44,210 bases of DNA from CAYVTD01 sp964577665 (GCA_964577665.1 CAZOBD010000012.1:1-44210); one strand, 5' to 3'. Counted from the first letter of the stretch, positions 6,158-14,734 are shown. The notes: generated by a model from the sequence alone, not told the origin. Translations and numbers: made by a program.

Positions 6158-8578
6158 ATGTTAGTATCACACAAATGGCTGAGGGGACTTACGGATTTTT
6201 CATGCAGTCCGGAAGAACTGGAAAATATTCTTACGATGTTAGGCATAGAAGTGGAAGGCATCAGCCGTCCCGCTGAAAAATACGAAGGTTTTTACACGGG
6301 AAAAGTGCTCGACAAGAAAGAACATCCCGATGCAGATAAATTATCCGTCTGTACTGTCGATTTCGGCAAGGGTAAAAAAACTATCGTTTGCGGCGCTCCG
6401 AATGTCGAAGCCGGGCAGACAGTCGTTGTCGGAGATATTGGGGCAGTTGTTCCGTCTGCCGAGTTCAGGCTTGAAAAAAGAGCTATCAGAGGCGTTACTT
6501 CAGAAGGTATGATATGCAGTCAGGCTGAACTGCTTACAGGCGATGATGCAGGCGGTATATGGGTTCTTCCCGAAGATGCCCCTCCGGCAAAGCCTTTAGC
6601 AGAATATCTTGAGCTTGACGACGTAATATATGATGTCAGCCTTACCCCGAACCGCGCCGACTGCTTGAGCCATATCGGTGTTGCCCGCGAAATAGCGGCA
6701 TATTACGGCAGGGTAATGAAGCGGCCTGAAATTAATCTGATAGAAACTGGAGCAGATGTAAGCGAAAGTATAAAAATTTCTATCGAAGACAGCGAAAAAT
6801 GCCCCCGCTATGCAGCCAGAGTTATAAGAAATGTTAAAATTGGAGAATCGCCGGATTGGCTCAAAAAAAGACTTACTGCCTTAGGCTTAAGACCTTTAAA
6901 TTCGGCAGTTGATATCACCAATTACGTTTTAACGGAATCGGGCCAGCCTCTTCATGCCTTTGATCTCGATAAAATTGCAGGAAATGAGATTATAGTGAAA
7001 ACGGCAGAACATGGGCAGACATTTACCACCCTTGATTCCAAAGAAAGAAAGCTTGATTCTGAAATGCTTATGATATGCGATGCGGAAAAACCTGTCGCTG
7101 TAGGCGGAGTAATGGGCGGCGAAAACAGCGAAATAAACACCTCAACAAAAAACATTCTGCTGGAATCGGCATATTTTCAGCCGCAGTCGGTCCGCCGCAC
7201 GGCAAAGAAGCTTGGGATACCCAGCGAAGCTTCCCACCGTTTCGAGCGGGGGGTCGATCCTGAAAATGTAATATGGGCGCTCGACCGTGCTGCTCAGATG
7301 ATAGCCGATATATGCGGCGGAACACTCGAAAAAGGCAGAATAGACGTGTATCCGAATAAGATAAAACCTGCCATATTAACCATGCGTTTCGACAGGGCAA
7401 GGAAGATTATAGGCACGGATATAATGAATGCCGATATGGTCGATATGCTTGACAGACTGAAATTTGATATAATTGAGCAGGACAATGAGAAAATAAAAGT
7501 TCAGGCGCCCAAATGGCGGGTAGATATGGAATACGAAATAGATTTAATAGAAGAAATCGCAAGACTTTACAATTATGACAACATAATACCCGATTACACA
7601 TCGCATGTGGATTATTCAGCAGATCAAGTGCCCGAAAAACTTGCAGTGCCGCCTCTACGCGAAAAAATCCGCAGTTTTTTGATTCCAAGAGGATTTTCAG
7701 AGACCATAAACCAAAATATGACAAGCCCGGCGCTTGCAAAGATTTTTACCGATAAGCCTGTGGAAATCGCAAATCCTCTGGGTGAGGAAATATCCGTTTT
7801 AAGGCCATCGCCGGTTCCTGCCATGCTGAAAACGGCAGAGTGGAACATGCGCTTCGGAAATAAAGACCTGCGGTTGTTTGAAATCGGTAAAACCTTTCAT
7901 AATATAGATGATAAGGAAAGCGGTTTCGTGCCGGGAATAGTCGAGAAAACCTGTTTGATGCTTTGTATGACAGGCAGATCTGCACCAATGCACTGGTCAC
8001 CCGAAAAACGAGAGGCAGATTTTTACGATATAAAAGGAACAGCCGAAGACATGTTCGCGTTTTTTAGAATACCGGGCATAAAATTAAAGGCAAACGATGA
8101 AGAAAGCCTTGTGTTTTCTAAGAACTCGATGAAGATACTGCTAAAAAAGAAGACAATCGGTTTCTTCGGCAGTGTAAAAACAGAAATGCTGAAGAGATTT
8201 GATATCGAAGATGCAGTTTATTTGCTTGAAATTGATTTGTCAGAGCTATACGGCACTAAAATATCTCCTGCCAAATACAGCCCCGTTGCCCCCTATCCGG
8301 CTGTTACCAGAGACATTGCTTTTGTTGCCGGTAAAGAACTCCCGGCTGAGAAAATAAGAAATGAAATAGAGCAGACCGGCGGAAAATATTTGCAGGATGT
8401 CGAAATTTTTGATGTATATGAAGGCAAATCAATAGAAAAAGACAAAAAGAGCATTGCTTTTTCGCTGAAATTCTCTTCTCCGGAAAGAACGCTTACCGAC
8501 GAAGATGTAGATAAAGCTTTTGAAAAGATTATTAATACAGTTGAAAAGAAATATGACGCCAAATTGAGAAAATTTTAG
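6158..8578 (+). CDS. pheT: Phenylalanine--tRNA ligase beta subunit
   Basis: Beta chain of the (alpha-beta)2 PheRS that charges tRNA-Phe. The 806-residue length is normal. Domains in order: N-terminal tRNA-binding OB fold (about 43-150; GFYTGKVLDKKEHPDADKL, CGAPNV), B3/B4 editing region (about 210-380; ESAYFQPQSVRRTAKKLG, SEASHRFERGVDP), B5 (about 400-475), a catalytic-like core with PLGEEISVLRPSPVPAML, and the C-terminal FDX-ACB anticodon-binding domain (about 708-806; PYPAVTRDIAF). AGAGGAAAT precedes the ATG. The alpha-subunit gene pheS is not adjacent on either side, so the two subunits are encoded apart. A coiled-coil gene follows after 59 bp. Confidence 0.97.
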   Translation: MLVSHKWLRGLTDFSCSPEELENILTMLGIEVEGISRPAEKYEGFYTGKVLDKKEHPDADKLSVCTVDFGKGKKTIVCGAPNVEAGQTVVVGDIGAVVPSAEFRLEKRAIRGVTSEGMICSQAELLTGDDAGGIWVLPEDAPPAKPLAEYLELDDVIYDVSLTPNRADCLSHIGVAREIAAYYGRVMKRPEINLIETGADVSESIKISIEDSEKCPRYAARVIRNVKIGESPDWLKKRLTALGLRPLNSAVDITNYVLTESGQPLHAFDLDKIAGNEIIVKTAEHGQTFTTLDSKERKLDSEMLMICDAEKPVAVGGVMGGENSEINTSTKNILLESAYFQPQSVRRTAKKLGIPSEASHRFERGVDPENVIWALDRAAQMIADICGGTLEKGRIDVYPNKIKPAILTMRFDRARKIIGTDIMNADMVDMLDRLKFDIIEQDNEKIKVQAPKWRVDMEYEIDLIEEIARLYNYDNIIPDYTSHVDYSADQVPEKLAVPPLREKIRSFLIPRGFSETINQNMTSPALAKIFTDKPVEIANPLGEEISVLRPSPVPAMLKTAEWNMRFGNKDLRLFEIGKTFHNIDDKESGFVPGIVEKTCLMLCMTGRSAPMHWSPEKREADFYDIKGTAEDMFAFFRIPGIKLKANDEESLVFSKNSMKILLKKKTIGFFGSVKTEMLKRFDIEDAVYLLEIDLSELYGTKISPAKYSPVAPYPAVTRDIAFVAGKELPAEKIRNEIEQTGGKYLQDVEIFDVYEGKSIEKDKKSIAFSLKFSSPERTLTDEDVDKAFEKIINTVEKKYDAKLRKF

Positions 8579-8637
8579 TTAATTGTTCATCCGGTGATTA
8601 ACTTTAAAAATAAACACCCACATATTTTGATGCCGCC

Positions 8638-10428
8638 ATGAAAGAACAACCAGAAATAAATAATATTCCCGATGAGCTGAAACAGTCCGTTTCAAACCTG
8701 TGGTCAGCTCTGAGAGACACTGCCGATGCTTTTGAGGCACAAAAGAGCAGGGAAAGTGAGCTCCTTGAGAGAATTGACAGTCTGGAAAACTCTGTCGATT
8801 CAGATGTGAAGCGTTATTGGGACCTCAACTCGAAAGCAGTCGAACTGCAGACTGCCATAAACGACCGCGAGTCCGAACTGAGCCTGCTGTCCGAGAAATA
8901 CTCGAAACTCGAAGCCAAGTTTATAAAATCCGATGAGACGATAAAGGAAAAAGACCGTGAAAAGCTTGCCGCCGAACAGGAAAACCGCAAGCTCCGCCCC
9001 GCTCTCGAAAATCTGAGGATGAATTACGAAGCACTGGAAGAAGAGAATATAAATCTCATCGAAGAAGTCAGAGAACTGACAAAAATGAAAAGTCAGTTAG
9101 AAACCGAAAAGGAAGAAAACCTCCGGCTTAGAAATCTAATAGAGGAAAAAGACAGAGAAGCAAGAGATTACGAATTTACACGAAAAGATTTAGCCGATAA
9201 GAATTCACAGCTTCACGACCGCGCCAAAGAGATAACTCAGCTCAAAGATAAAATCTCAATGATGGAAAGCAAAATAATCAATTATGAAAAACGATTGAAA
9301 GACACAGAAATAATTGAAGCAATGCTTTCAAAAGTTGAATTTGAGTTCGAGGAGCTTAAGCGGGATTTTGAGAGGATGCAGGAAGAACAGACCGCCGCAA
9401 TAAAAGCAAAAAATGAGGAAATTGAGTCTTTGAACGATGCTTTGGAAAATTTTGAAACAATACTCAGTGAGTATAAACATATTAAAGAAGAATTTGAATC
9501 ATTAGAAACGCAGTACCGCAAAACATCAGCAAGAAACAGCAGCCTTGAAAATCAGATTTTCCTTCTGAAAGGCGAATCAGAAAAGCTCGAAAAAGAGCTG
9601 AACGAATACAAAAAAGAGACACTGAAAGAAAAGAAGAAATTTGAGGAAGAAAAAGCCGAACTCGAGACCACTGTCAGAGGTCAGGAAAAAACTATCGAGG
9701 ACTATTCCCAGAAATTCATTGATTTAAATTTAGAAAAAAAGAAATTAGAGAAGACCATTTCCGAATATTCCTCGGAATTGAAAAACAGCAATAAAAACAT
9801 TGAGCTGCTGAAAAACGAACTTGAAGAATTAAAGGAATATCAAAACAAACTGACCGCGGCTGAATCCCTGCTTGCAGAAAAAGAGCAAGCCGCCGCTGCC
9901 GGCAGTGAATTAATAAACCGCCTGAGAAATGAAATAGAAAACAATAAAAACGTCATTGAAGAGATGAAAGTCAGAAATGACTTAAGTTCTCAGGAAATTA
10001 AAAGGTTAAATGATGTTCTGTCCTCTGCCGAAAATCAGATTCATCTTCTTAAAGAAAAACTTGAAGATGATGAGGGCTTGCAAAAAAAGCTGCTTTCTTT
10101 GCAGGAGAGAATTAAAGAATTGAACAATAATCTTCTAATCAGGGAAAGACTGATGGAAGATTATCAGGAAAAAGCCAAAGATTCGGAAGCAAAATATTAC
10201 AAAGCAAAAGAAGAATTGGATGAAGCTTACAGAAAAATTGCTCTCTATGAAGACGACATGTCAGTTTTGAAAGATGCTCTTAACAGGAAGAAAAATGAGA
10301 ATGATGCACTGCAAAAAGAAATATCTCTTATGAAAGAAACCGGCACGGGAGATTTTTTAAAAAAGAAAGATATAGTAACGAAAATAGACGCTATGGTTAA
10401 TAAGATTGACTCGGTTTTACAAGATTGA
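8638..10428 (+). CDS. Long coiled-coil protein, unknown function
   Basis: A 596-residue, very Glu/Lys-rich, almost wholly helical protein with continuous heptad-like pattern from about residue 40 to 560 (for example ESLETQYRKTSARNSSLENQ). It lacks a signal peptide and membrane segments, so it is probably cytoplasmic. A short N-terminal segment (IPDELKQSVSNLWSALRDT) and a compact C-terminal helix (KKKDIVTKIDAMVNKIDSVL) stand outside the coil and may be the conserved functional ends. It lies between pheT (59 bp upstream) and pdxB (14 bp downstream). No Shine-Dalgarno site is clear. Similarity to SMC- or myosin-like rods would be compositional only. A structural or cell-division scaffold is possible; I do not recognise a family. 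Confidence 0.85.
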   Translation: MKEQPEINNIPDELKQSVSNLWSALRDTADAFEAQKSRESELLERIDSLENSVDSDVKRYWDLNSKAVELQTAINDRESELSLLSEKYSKLEAKFIKSDETIKEKDREKLAAEQENRKLRPALENLRMNYEALEEENINLIEEVRELTKMKSQLETEKEENLRLRNLIEEKDREARDYEFTRKDLADKNSQLHDRAKEITQLKDKISMMESKIINYEKRLKDTEIIEAMLSKVEFEFEELKRDFERMQEEQTAAIKAKNEEIESLNDALENFETILSEYKHIKEEFESLETQYRKTSARNSSLENQIFLLKGESEKLEKELNEYKKETLKEKKKFEEEKAELETTVRGQEKTIEDYSQKFIDLNLEKKKLEKTISEYSSELKNSNKNIELLKNELEELKEYQNKLTAAESLLAEKEQAAAAGSELINRLRNEIENNKNVIEEMKVRNDLSSQEIKRLNDVLSSAENQIHLLKEKLEDDEGLQKKLLSLQERIKELNNNLLIRERLMEDYQEKAKDSEAKYYKAKEELDEAYRKIALYEDDMSVLKDALNRKKNENDALQKEISLMKETGTGDFLKKKDIVTKIDAMVNKIDSVLQD

Positions 10429-10442
10429 CGGATTAAGAATTT

Positions 10443-11531
10443 ATGAAGAATGACATTATTTTTATCGACGAAAACATCCCTCTGCTCCACAAAATGCTGA
10501 AAAACTGCGGAGAAGTGCATACATATACAGGCAGAAAGCTCACCCGCTCCGATTTAATTGCAGCAGAAAGCAATGTGCTGATAACCCGCTCTCAGACTAA
10601 AATAAGCAAAAGCCTTCTGGAAGGTACTAATGTTGATTTTGCGGCTACCGCCACCGCCGGCATCGACCATGTTGATCCGGAATACCTTCGGGAAAAGAAC
10701 ATAAAATTTGCCAATGCACCCGGGGCTAATGCCAACTCCGTTGCCGAATATGTGGTTTACTCCATGCTGAAATGGGCTTATATGAACAGTCTTAATCTGC
10801 GGGACATGAGAATTGGCGTCATAGGGTACGGCAATATCGGAAAACTTGTTTCCCGCTATGCACATTGGCTTGGAATGAAAGTGTATGTAAATGACCCTCC
10901 GCTCAGGGATATGGATTTTGAGTTCCCTGAACATTTAACATACAGGGAACTGCCCGAACTGTGCGAAAGAATGGATGTGCTTACCAATCATGTGCCTTTG
11001 GAACCCGAAGGAGCATATCCTACCGTGAAGCTTTTGGACAAGGAGCTTACCGGCTCAATGAGATCAGGATCGCTTCTCATTCATTCTTCCCGCGGGGGAG
11101 TTGTAGATGAAGAAGCCGTATTGGACAAAATAGCAAAAAACGATATTACTGCTGCGGTAGATGTCTGGGAAAACGAACCTTATTTTAATCCCATTCTTGC
11201 AGAAAAAGCTATGCTTTGCTCACCGCATGTAGCAGGTTACTCCAGAGACGGAAAGCTGAAAGGCACTCTTATGATTGCAAAAGCCTATTACGATTATTCC
11301 GGATGTATGCCCAATTACACGGAGATTGACAAAGAACTGGCAAATTATAAACCAATGCCGCCGGACGCCTTTTCTGACCATGACTATATAAGAAATACTA
11401 TAGAGAAATCAAGATTTTTTGAGTACGACAGCGCTATCTTCAGGGAAATAACCGTTCTTGACGAGCAGGAAAGAGCCCGCCAGTTCGACCTGCAGAGAAA
11501 AAGATATCCCGTAAGAAGAGAAGTGCTGTGA
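10443..11531 (+). CDS. pdxB: Erythronate-4-phosphate dehydrogenase
   Basis: Oxidises 4-phosphoerythronate in the DXP-dependent pathway to pyridoxal phosphate. The 362-residue D-2-hydroxyacid dehydrogenase fold starts IIFIDENIPLLHKMLKNCGE. The NAD-binding glycine motif GVIGYGNIGKL is at about 125-135, and the catalytic triad candidates are R217 (HSSRGGVVDEE), E244/E246 (DVWENEP) and H262 (CSPHVAGYS). The features TAGIDHVDPEYL, NANSVAEYV and the C-terminal dimerisation extension separate PdxB from SerA and other relatives. It follows the coiled-coil gene by 14 bp and precedes an M20 peptidase by 28 bp, so a shared transcript is likely although the functions are unrelated. Confidence 0.93.
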   Translation: MKNDIIFIDENIPLLHKMLKNCGEVHTYTGRKLTRSDLIAAESNVLITRSQTKISKSLLEGTNVDFAATATAGIDHVDPEYLREKNIKFANAPGANANSVAEYVVYSMLKWAYMNSLNLRDMRIGVIGYGNIGKLVSRYAHWLGMKVYVNDPPLRDMDFEFPEHLTYRELPELCERMDVLTNHVPLEPEGAYPTVKLLDKELTGSMRSGSLLIHSSRGGVVDEEAVLDKIAKNDITAAVDVWENEPYFNPILAEKAMLCSPHVAGYSRDGKLKGTLMIAKAYYDYSGCMPNYTEIDKELANYKPMPPDAFSDHDYIRNTIEKSRFFEYDSAIFREITVLDEQERARQFDLQRKRYPVRREVL

Positions 11532-11559
11532 TTTTTTTATCATAATTGAGCTGAATACA

Positions 11560-12927
11560 ATGCAAAACACCTTAGACTATATCGAATCCGAAAAGGAGCG
11601 CTTTCTTGAAGAGCTGATAACCTTCCTGAAATTTAAAAGCATCAGCAGCCTTTCCGAGCACAAGCCCGACATGGAAAAATGTGCAGGATGGCTGGAAAAA
11701 CATCTTAACGAAATTGGCATTTCAGATACAAGGATAATTCCGACGGAAGGGCACTCTATTGTTTACGGCGAACGGCTGGAAACCGGCGGGAATGCTCCGA
11801 CGGTTCTCATATACGGTCATTATGACGTTCAGCCCGTCGATCCGCTCAATCTGTGGAAAAGAGACCCTTTTAATCCGGTAGTTGAAGACGGAAAACTATG
11901 GGGCAGAGGTACTTCCGACGACAAGGGACAGCTTTTCGTACATCTGAAAGCTATTGAATCCATTCTGAAAAAGGAAGGCAGGCTGCCCGTTAACATAAAA
12001 CTCCTGATAGAGGGCGAGGAAGAAGCAGGCAGCAGCCATCTTGATAAATTTATCGCCGAAAACCGCGAAATGCTGAAATGCGATACAGTCCTAATTTCCG
12101 ATACGGAATGGTTCGCAGACGGACTTCCTTCGATTTGCTATGCCCTCCGGGGCATTGCCTATTTTGAAATAAAGGTAACCGGACCGAACCGCGACCTTCA
12201 TTCCGGTACATTCGGCGGAGGGGTTGACAATCCGCTAAATGTACTTTGCTGGATGATGGGAAAACTTAAAGACCGCTACGGAAGAATTACAATACCCGGA
12301 TTTTATGATGACGTACTGCCGCTGACCGAAGATGAAAGAAAAGAGTTTCTCCGGCTGCCCTTCGACGAAAAAGAGTACTGCAAGAGCCTCGGAGTGGATG
12401 CCGTTTACGGAGAAACCGGCTATAGTACCCTTGAGCGGGTTTGGGCAAGACCTTCTCTGGATTTAAACGGAATTTACGGAGGTTTTACGGGTGAAGGCGC
12501 CAAAACGGTTCTTCCTTCTCATGCTGCGGCTAAACTTTCTATGCGTCTTGTGCCTAATCAGGACCCTGCTAAAACCGGCAGGCAGCTTGAGAGTTACCTC
12601 AGAGAACTTACGCCTCCTACGATTAAGCTCGATTTCAAAGAGATGCACGGCGGCTCGCCCGTGCTGGTGCCAAGAGACAGCAAAGGAGTTAATGCCTGTA
12701 AAACTGCGTTCAACGAAGCTTTTGGTAAAGACCCGGTTTTCATGCGCGAAGGCGGCTCTATTCCCATTGTGGAAGTGTTTCAAAGAGAGCTTAAAGCACC
12801 TTCCGTACTTATGGGGCTTGGGCTTCCGGGCGATAATATTCACTCCCCGAATGAAAATTTTGCCGTAGAAAACTTCTTCGGCGGCATAAAAGCTTCCGCT
12901 GTGTTTCTGCATGAATTTGCTAAGTAG
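11560..12927 (+). CDS. M20 family dipeptidase
   Basis: A 455-residue cytosolic zinc dipeptidase of the M20 (CNDP-like) type. Metal and catalytic motifs are in order: YGHYDVQP (H87, D89), GRGTSDDKGQ (D120 bridging Asp), EGEEEAGSSH (catalytic Glu about 153), a later SDTEW segment, and the C-terminal metal-ligand His in LGLPGDNIHSPNEN. The lid/dimerisation domain is about residues 200-350 (RDLHSGTFGGGVDNPL). Length is normal. No signal peptide. Probably hydrolyses dipeptides; the exact substrate cannot be read from the sequence. Last gene of the plus-strand run that starts with pheT. Confidence 0.93.
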   Translation: MQNTLDYIESEKERFLEELITFLKFKSISSLSEHKPDMEKCAGWLEKHLNEIGISDTRIIPTEGHSIVYGERLETGGNAPTVLIYGHYDVQPVDPLNLWKRDPFNPVVEDGKLWGRGTSDDKGQLFVHLKAIESILKKEGRLPVNIKLLIEGEEEAGSSHLDKFIAENREMLKCDTVLISDTEWFADGLPSICYALRGIAYFEIKVTGPNRDLHSGTFGGGVDNPLNVLCWMMGKLKDRYGRITIPGFYDDVLPLTEDERKEFLRLPFDEKEYCKSLGVDAVYGETGYSTLERVWARPSLDLNGIYGGFTGEGAKTVLPSHAAAKLSMRLVPNQDPAKTGRQLESYLRELTPPTIKLDFKEMHGGSPVLVPRDSKGVNACKTAFNEAFGKDPVFMREGGSIPIVEVFQRELKAPSVLMGLGLPGDNIHSPNENFAVENFFGGIKASAVFLHEFAK

Positions 12928-13314
12928 TTTGGGCGAACACGTAGGTTCGCTCCTACAGGCAATGTTTTTTTTTAACAGCCCTGCTTTAATGCTAAGCAGC
13001 TTTCAAAAAACAATTTTCCTCCTATTCAAACTCTGTTTGGCAGCAGCGAAACATAGCTTCGCTTGAAGAATACATCCCCAAATCGGACTTTGGGAATGAG
13101 TTTTAAGTATTTCTTTAGAATTCTAATTGGTAAGAGGATGAACATTAATCTTGTCGAAATAGGGTTTTCTATTAATGATTATTATGAGTTTAAACAACAT
13201 CAGCCCAAAACCGTTAAAAAAAATGTCTCTAAATGAAAAAAAAAATTTACAATATTACAATATAGCAATATTGTTTCGTCAATATTAAAAATATTAATAA
13301 AGATAATATAAATT
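12928..13314. other. Gene-free spacer with repeat modules upstream of the redox cluster
   Basis: No credible gene. Just after the M20 gene, GCGAAC (12933-12938) and GTTCGC (12945-12950) form a short hairpin, overlapped by GTAGG/CCTAC; a T-run at 12965-12972 could end transcription. At 13073-13098 a palindrome CATCCCCAAA/TTTGGGAATG with a 6-nt loop matches 29194-29219. A CAAACTCTGTTTGG segment before it recurs in altered form near 29227. The last 80 bases are very AT-rich. CAATATT (13250-13256) and AATATTG (13267-13273) form a 7-bp inverted repeat ahead of the thioredoxin gene, possibly an operator. Confidence 0.6.
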
Positions 13315-13689
13315 ATGAATATATTGAAATTAAACATTAATAACTTTAACGATACAATCGATCAAAAAGGGATTGTAATTGTGGACTGTTGGGCAGCCTG
13401 GTGCGATGCCTGCTCGGAGTTCAAACCGGTATTTGAAAGCGCCGCAGAAAAATTCGGGCAGCATACTTTCTGCTCAATTGATGCAATGGAGGAAAAGGAA
13501 CTCATTAAAGAACTTGGAATTGAGAATATACCTGCATTGATGATTTACCGGGACGGTATTTTGCTTTTCCGGCAGCCGGGATATTTTCCCGCCGACAAAC
13601 TTGAAGATGTAATCCGCCAAACTGAATCACTCGACATGCAAATGGTTAAAGACCACATCAGACAGAAAAATGAAAACAGCACAGAATAA
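13315..13689 (+). CDS. Thioredoxin-fold protein with WCDAC active site
   Basis: A 124-residue cytoplasmic thioredoxin. The active-site motif is WCDAC (C30, C33) rather than the classical WCGPC. The cis-Pro loop is intact (ENIPALMIY), and the fold signatures VIVDCWAAWC, FKPVFESAAEKFG and YRDG are present. It is slightly longer than a standard thioredoxin, with a charged C-terminal extension. No clear Shine-Dalgarno site precedes the ATG. It heads a cluster with a 57-aa protein and a 2-Cys peroxiredoxin, so donating electrons to that peroxiredoxin is a reasonable inference. The CDAC dipeptide suggests a redox potential different from canonical thioredoxin. Confidence 0.9.
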   Translation: MNILKLNINNFNDTIDQKGIVIVDCWAAWCDACSEFKPVFESAAEKFGQHTFCSIDAMEEKELIKELGIENIPALMIYRDGILLFRQPGYFPADKLEDVIRQTESLDMQMVKDHIRQKNENSTE

Positions 13690-13717
13690 AGCGTGTTATA
13701 AATTAAATAAATATTAA

Positions 13718-13738
13718 TTATTCAGATGTTCTGAATAA
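13718..13738. promoter_or_regulatory. Perfect dyad, candidate operator in the redox cluster
   Basis: TTATTCAGA and TCTGAATAA are perfect 9-bp inverted arms separated by TGT. The dyad lies between thioredoxin (stop 13689) and the 57-aa gene (ATG 13769). No T-run follows, so it does not look like a terminator; its size and AT-rich arms suit a dimeric repressor site. No other copy was noticed in the window. Confidence 0.55.
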
Positions 13739-13768
13739 GTTTCTAAAACTAATAATAAGGAGTTTAAC

Positions 13769-13942
13769 ATGGAAAACGAAAAAAAAGTGATCAAGCAGGA
13801 ACTCGCTTTGGAGTGGATTAAAGCAGATTCGGGCAATACGTATCTCTGCCCCGTAAAAGCTATCGAGAAACTCGATAATTACACCGAAGAAGACCTCAAA
13901 AAGATCTGTGTGGACGAGTCCATGAATCCGAATAATGCTTAA
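13769..13942 (+). CDS. 57-residue conserved-looking small protein
   Basis: A short gene with ATG at 13769-13771 preceded by a strong AATAAGGAG ribosome site and ending at TAA 13940-13942. The product begins MENEKKVIKQELALEWIKAD and continues through SGNTYLCPVKAIEKLDNYTE to end VDESMNPNNA. It is soluble, acidic and mixed helical, with two Cys (in TYLCPV and KKICVD). Codon use matches the neighbours. It lies 79 bp after thioredoxin and ends 101 bp before the peroxiredoxin start. Possibly a partner or redox-responsive factor of that cluster; the family is not recognised. Confidence 0.8.
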   Translation: MENEKKVIKQELALEWIKADSGNTYLCPVKAIEKLDNYTEEDLKKICVDESMNPNNA

Positions 13943-13993
13943 GAGCATATTTGGAACCAGTTTTTATACTCAGGATAAATAATTGTTACATCA

Positions 13994-14028
13994 GGGCGCT
14001 GATGCCGGCAGGCGCAGTGCCCTTTTTT
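13994..14028 (+). terminator. Terminator/attenuator-like hairpin before peroxiredoxin
   Basis: Stem GGGCGCTG (13994-14001) with CAGTGCCC (14015-14022), 8 bp including one G-T wobble, followed by TTTTTT (14023-14028). The peroxiredoxin ribosome site AAGGAG starts at 14031, only 2 bases after the T-run. No room for a promoter remains downstream, so either peroxiredoxin depends on read-through or this is a regulated leader. Confidence 0.8.
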
Positions 14029-14043
14029 ATAAGGAGAAAGTTC

Positions 14044-14646
14044 ATGTCTAATCTGATAACGAAGCAGGCTCCTGATTTCAAGGCAAATGCGGTACAGCCG
14101 GACAATACAATAGATGAAAATTTTACGCTTTCTGATTTTAAAGGGAAGTATATCGTTTTGTTTTTTTATCCTCTGGATTTCACTTTTGTATGCCCTACGG
14201 AAATATTGGCGTTCAATGATAGAATTGAAGAGTTTAAAGAAAGAGGTGCGGAGTTGATTGGAATTTCAGTTGATTCCGCTTACACTCATATTGCATGGAA
14301 AAAGACGCCTGTTGAAAAGGGAGGCATAGGTCCCGTAAAATTCACTCTTGTCTCCGATCTAAATAAGGAAATTTCAAGAAAATACGAAGTGCTCTTCAAC
14401 GATGAAGTTGCACTTAGGGGGCTTTTTCTGATAGACAAAGAAGGAATAATAAAACACTCTGTCGTAAACGACCAGCCTTTCGGCAGAAATGTAAGCGAGG
14501 CTGTCCGAATGCTGGATGCCCTTATTCATTTCGATAAGTACGGCAAGCTTTGTCCGGCAAACTGGGAAAAAGGAAGAGAAGACATGGAAGGAAGTTCTCA
14601 GGGAGTAGTGGATTACCTTACAAACAGTGCGTTTGCAAAAAAATAG
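14044..14646 (+). CDS. Typical 2-Cys peroxiredoxin (AhpC/Prx1 type)
   Basis: Reduces peroxides through a peroxidatic Cys. The 200-residue product starts at ATG 14044 (MSNLITKQAPDFK) behind AAGGAG; an in-frame upstream start at 13951 would add 31 residues read through the terminator hairpin and is rejected. Peroxidatic C50 is in DFTFVCPTE and resolving C170 in GKLCPANWEKG. Catalytic-context residues PLDFTFVCPT and R-containing LRGLFLID are present. GGIG (about 93-96) replaces the GGLG of over-oxidation-sensitive enzymes, and the C-terminal YF motif is not seen. Follows thioredoxin and a small protein; likely regulated through the leader hairpin. Confidence 0.95.
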   Translation: MSNLITKQAPDFKANAVQPDNTIDENFTLSDFKGKYIVLFFYPLDFTFVCPTEILAFNDRIEEFKERGAELIGISVDSAYTHIAWKKTPVEKGGIGPVKFTLVSDLNKEISRKYEVLFNDEVALRGLFLIDKEGIIKHSVVNDQPFGRNVSEAVRMLDALIHFDKYGKLCPANWEKGREDMEGSSQGVVDYLTNSAFAKK

Positions 14647-14652
14647 TATAAG

Positions 14653-14706
14653 TTATGGGGTTTCAGATAAATTATGGGGTTTCAGATAAGTTATGGGGTT
14701 TCAGAT
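14653..14706 (+). repeat. Three tandem copies of a 19-bp unit (TTATGGGGTTTCAGATAAR)
   Basis: Copies start at 14653, 14672 and 14691; the third runs directly into the GATGGACTCCACTT palindrome. It starts 7 bases after the peroxiredoxin stop, in the convergent spacer with the glycosyltransferase gene. Confidence 0.9.
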
Positions 14707-14734
14707 GGACTCCACTTTTGAAGTGGAGTCCATC
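14704..14734. repeat. Palindromic module GATGGACTCCACTT, likely bidirectional terminator
   Basis: Perfect 14-bp arms (14704-14717 and 14721-14734) with a 3-nt loop TTG. It lies between convergent genes (peroxiredoxin and GT4), where it could end transcription from both sides, though no long T-run flanks it. Two near-identical copies, with loop CTA, lie at 39141-39171 and 39211-39241. Confidence 0.85.

Noticed and set aside
13138..13236. Short frame of 32 codons (starting MNINLVEIGFSINDYY) in the spacer before thioredoxin
   Set aside because: AAGAGG lies directly against the ATG with no spacing, the frame is very short, and the surrounding DNA is repeat-derived and AT-rich; no sign of a real gene.
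13951..14043. In-frame upstream ATG that would extend peroxiredoxin by 31 residues
   Set aside because: It would translate through the terminator hairpin, gives residues unlike the family, and lacks the strong AAGGAG that precedes ATG 14044.
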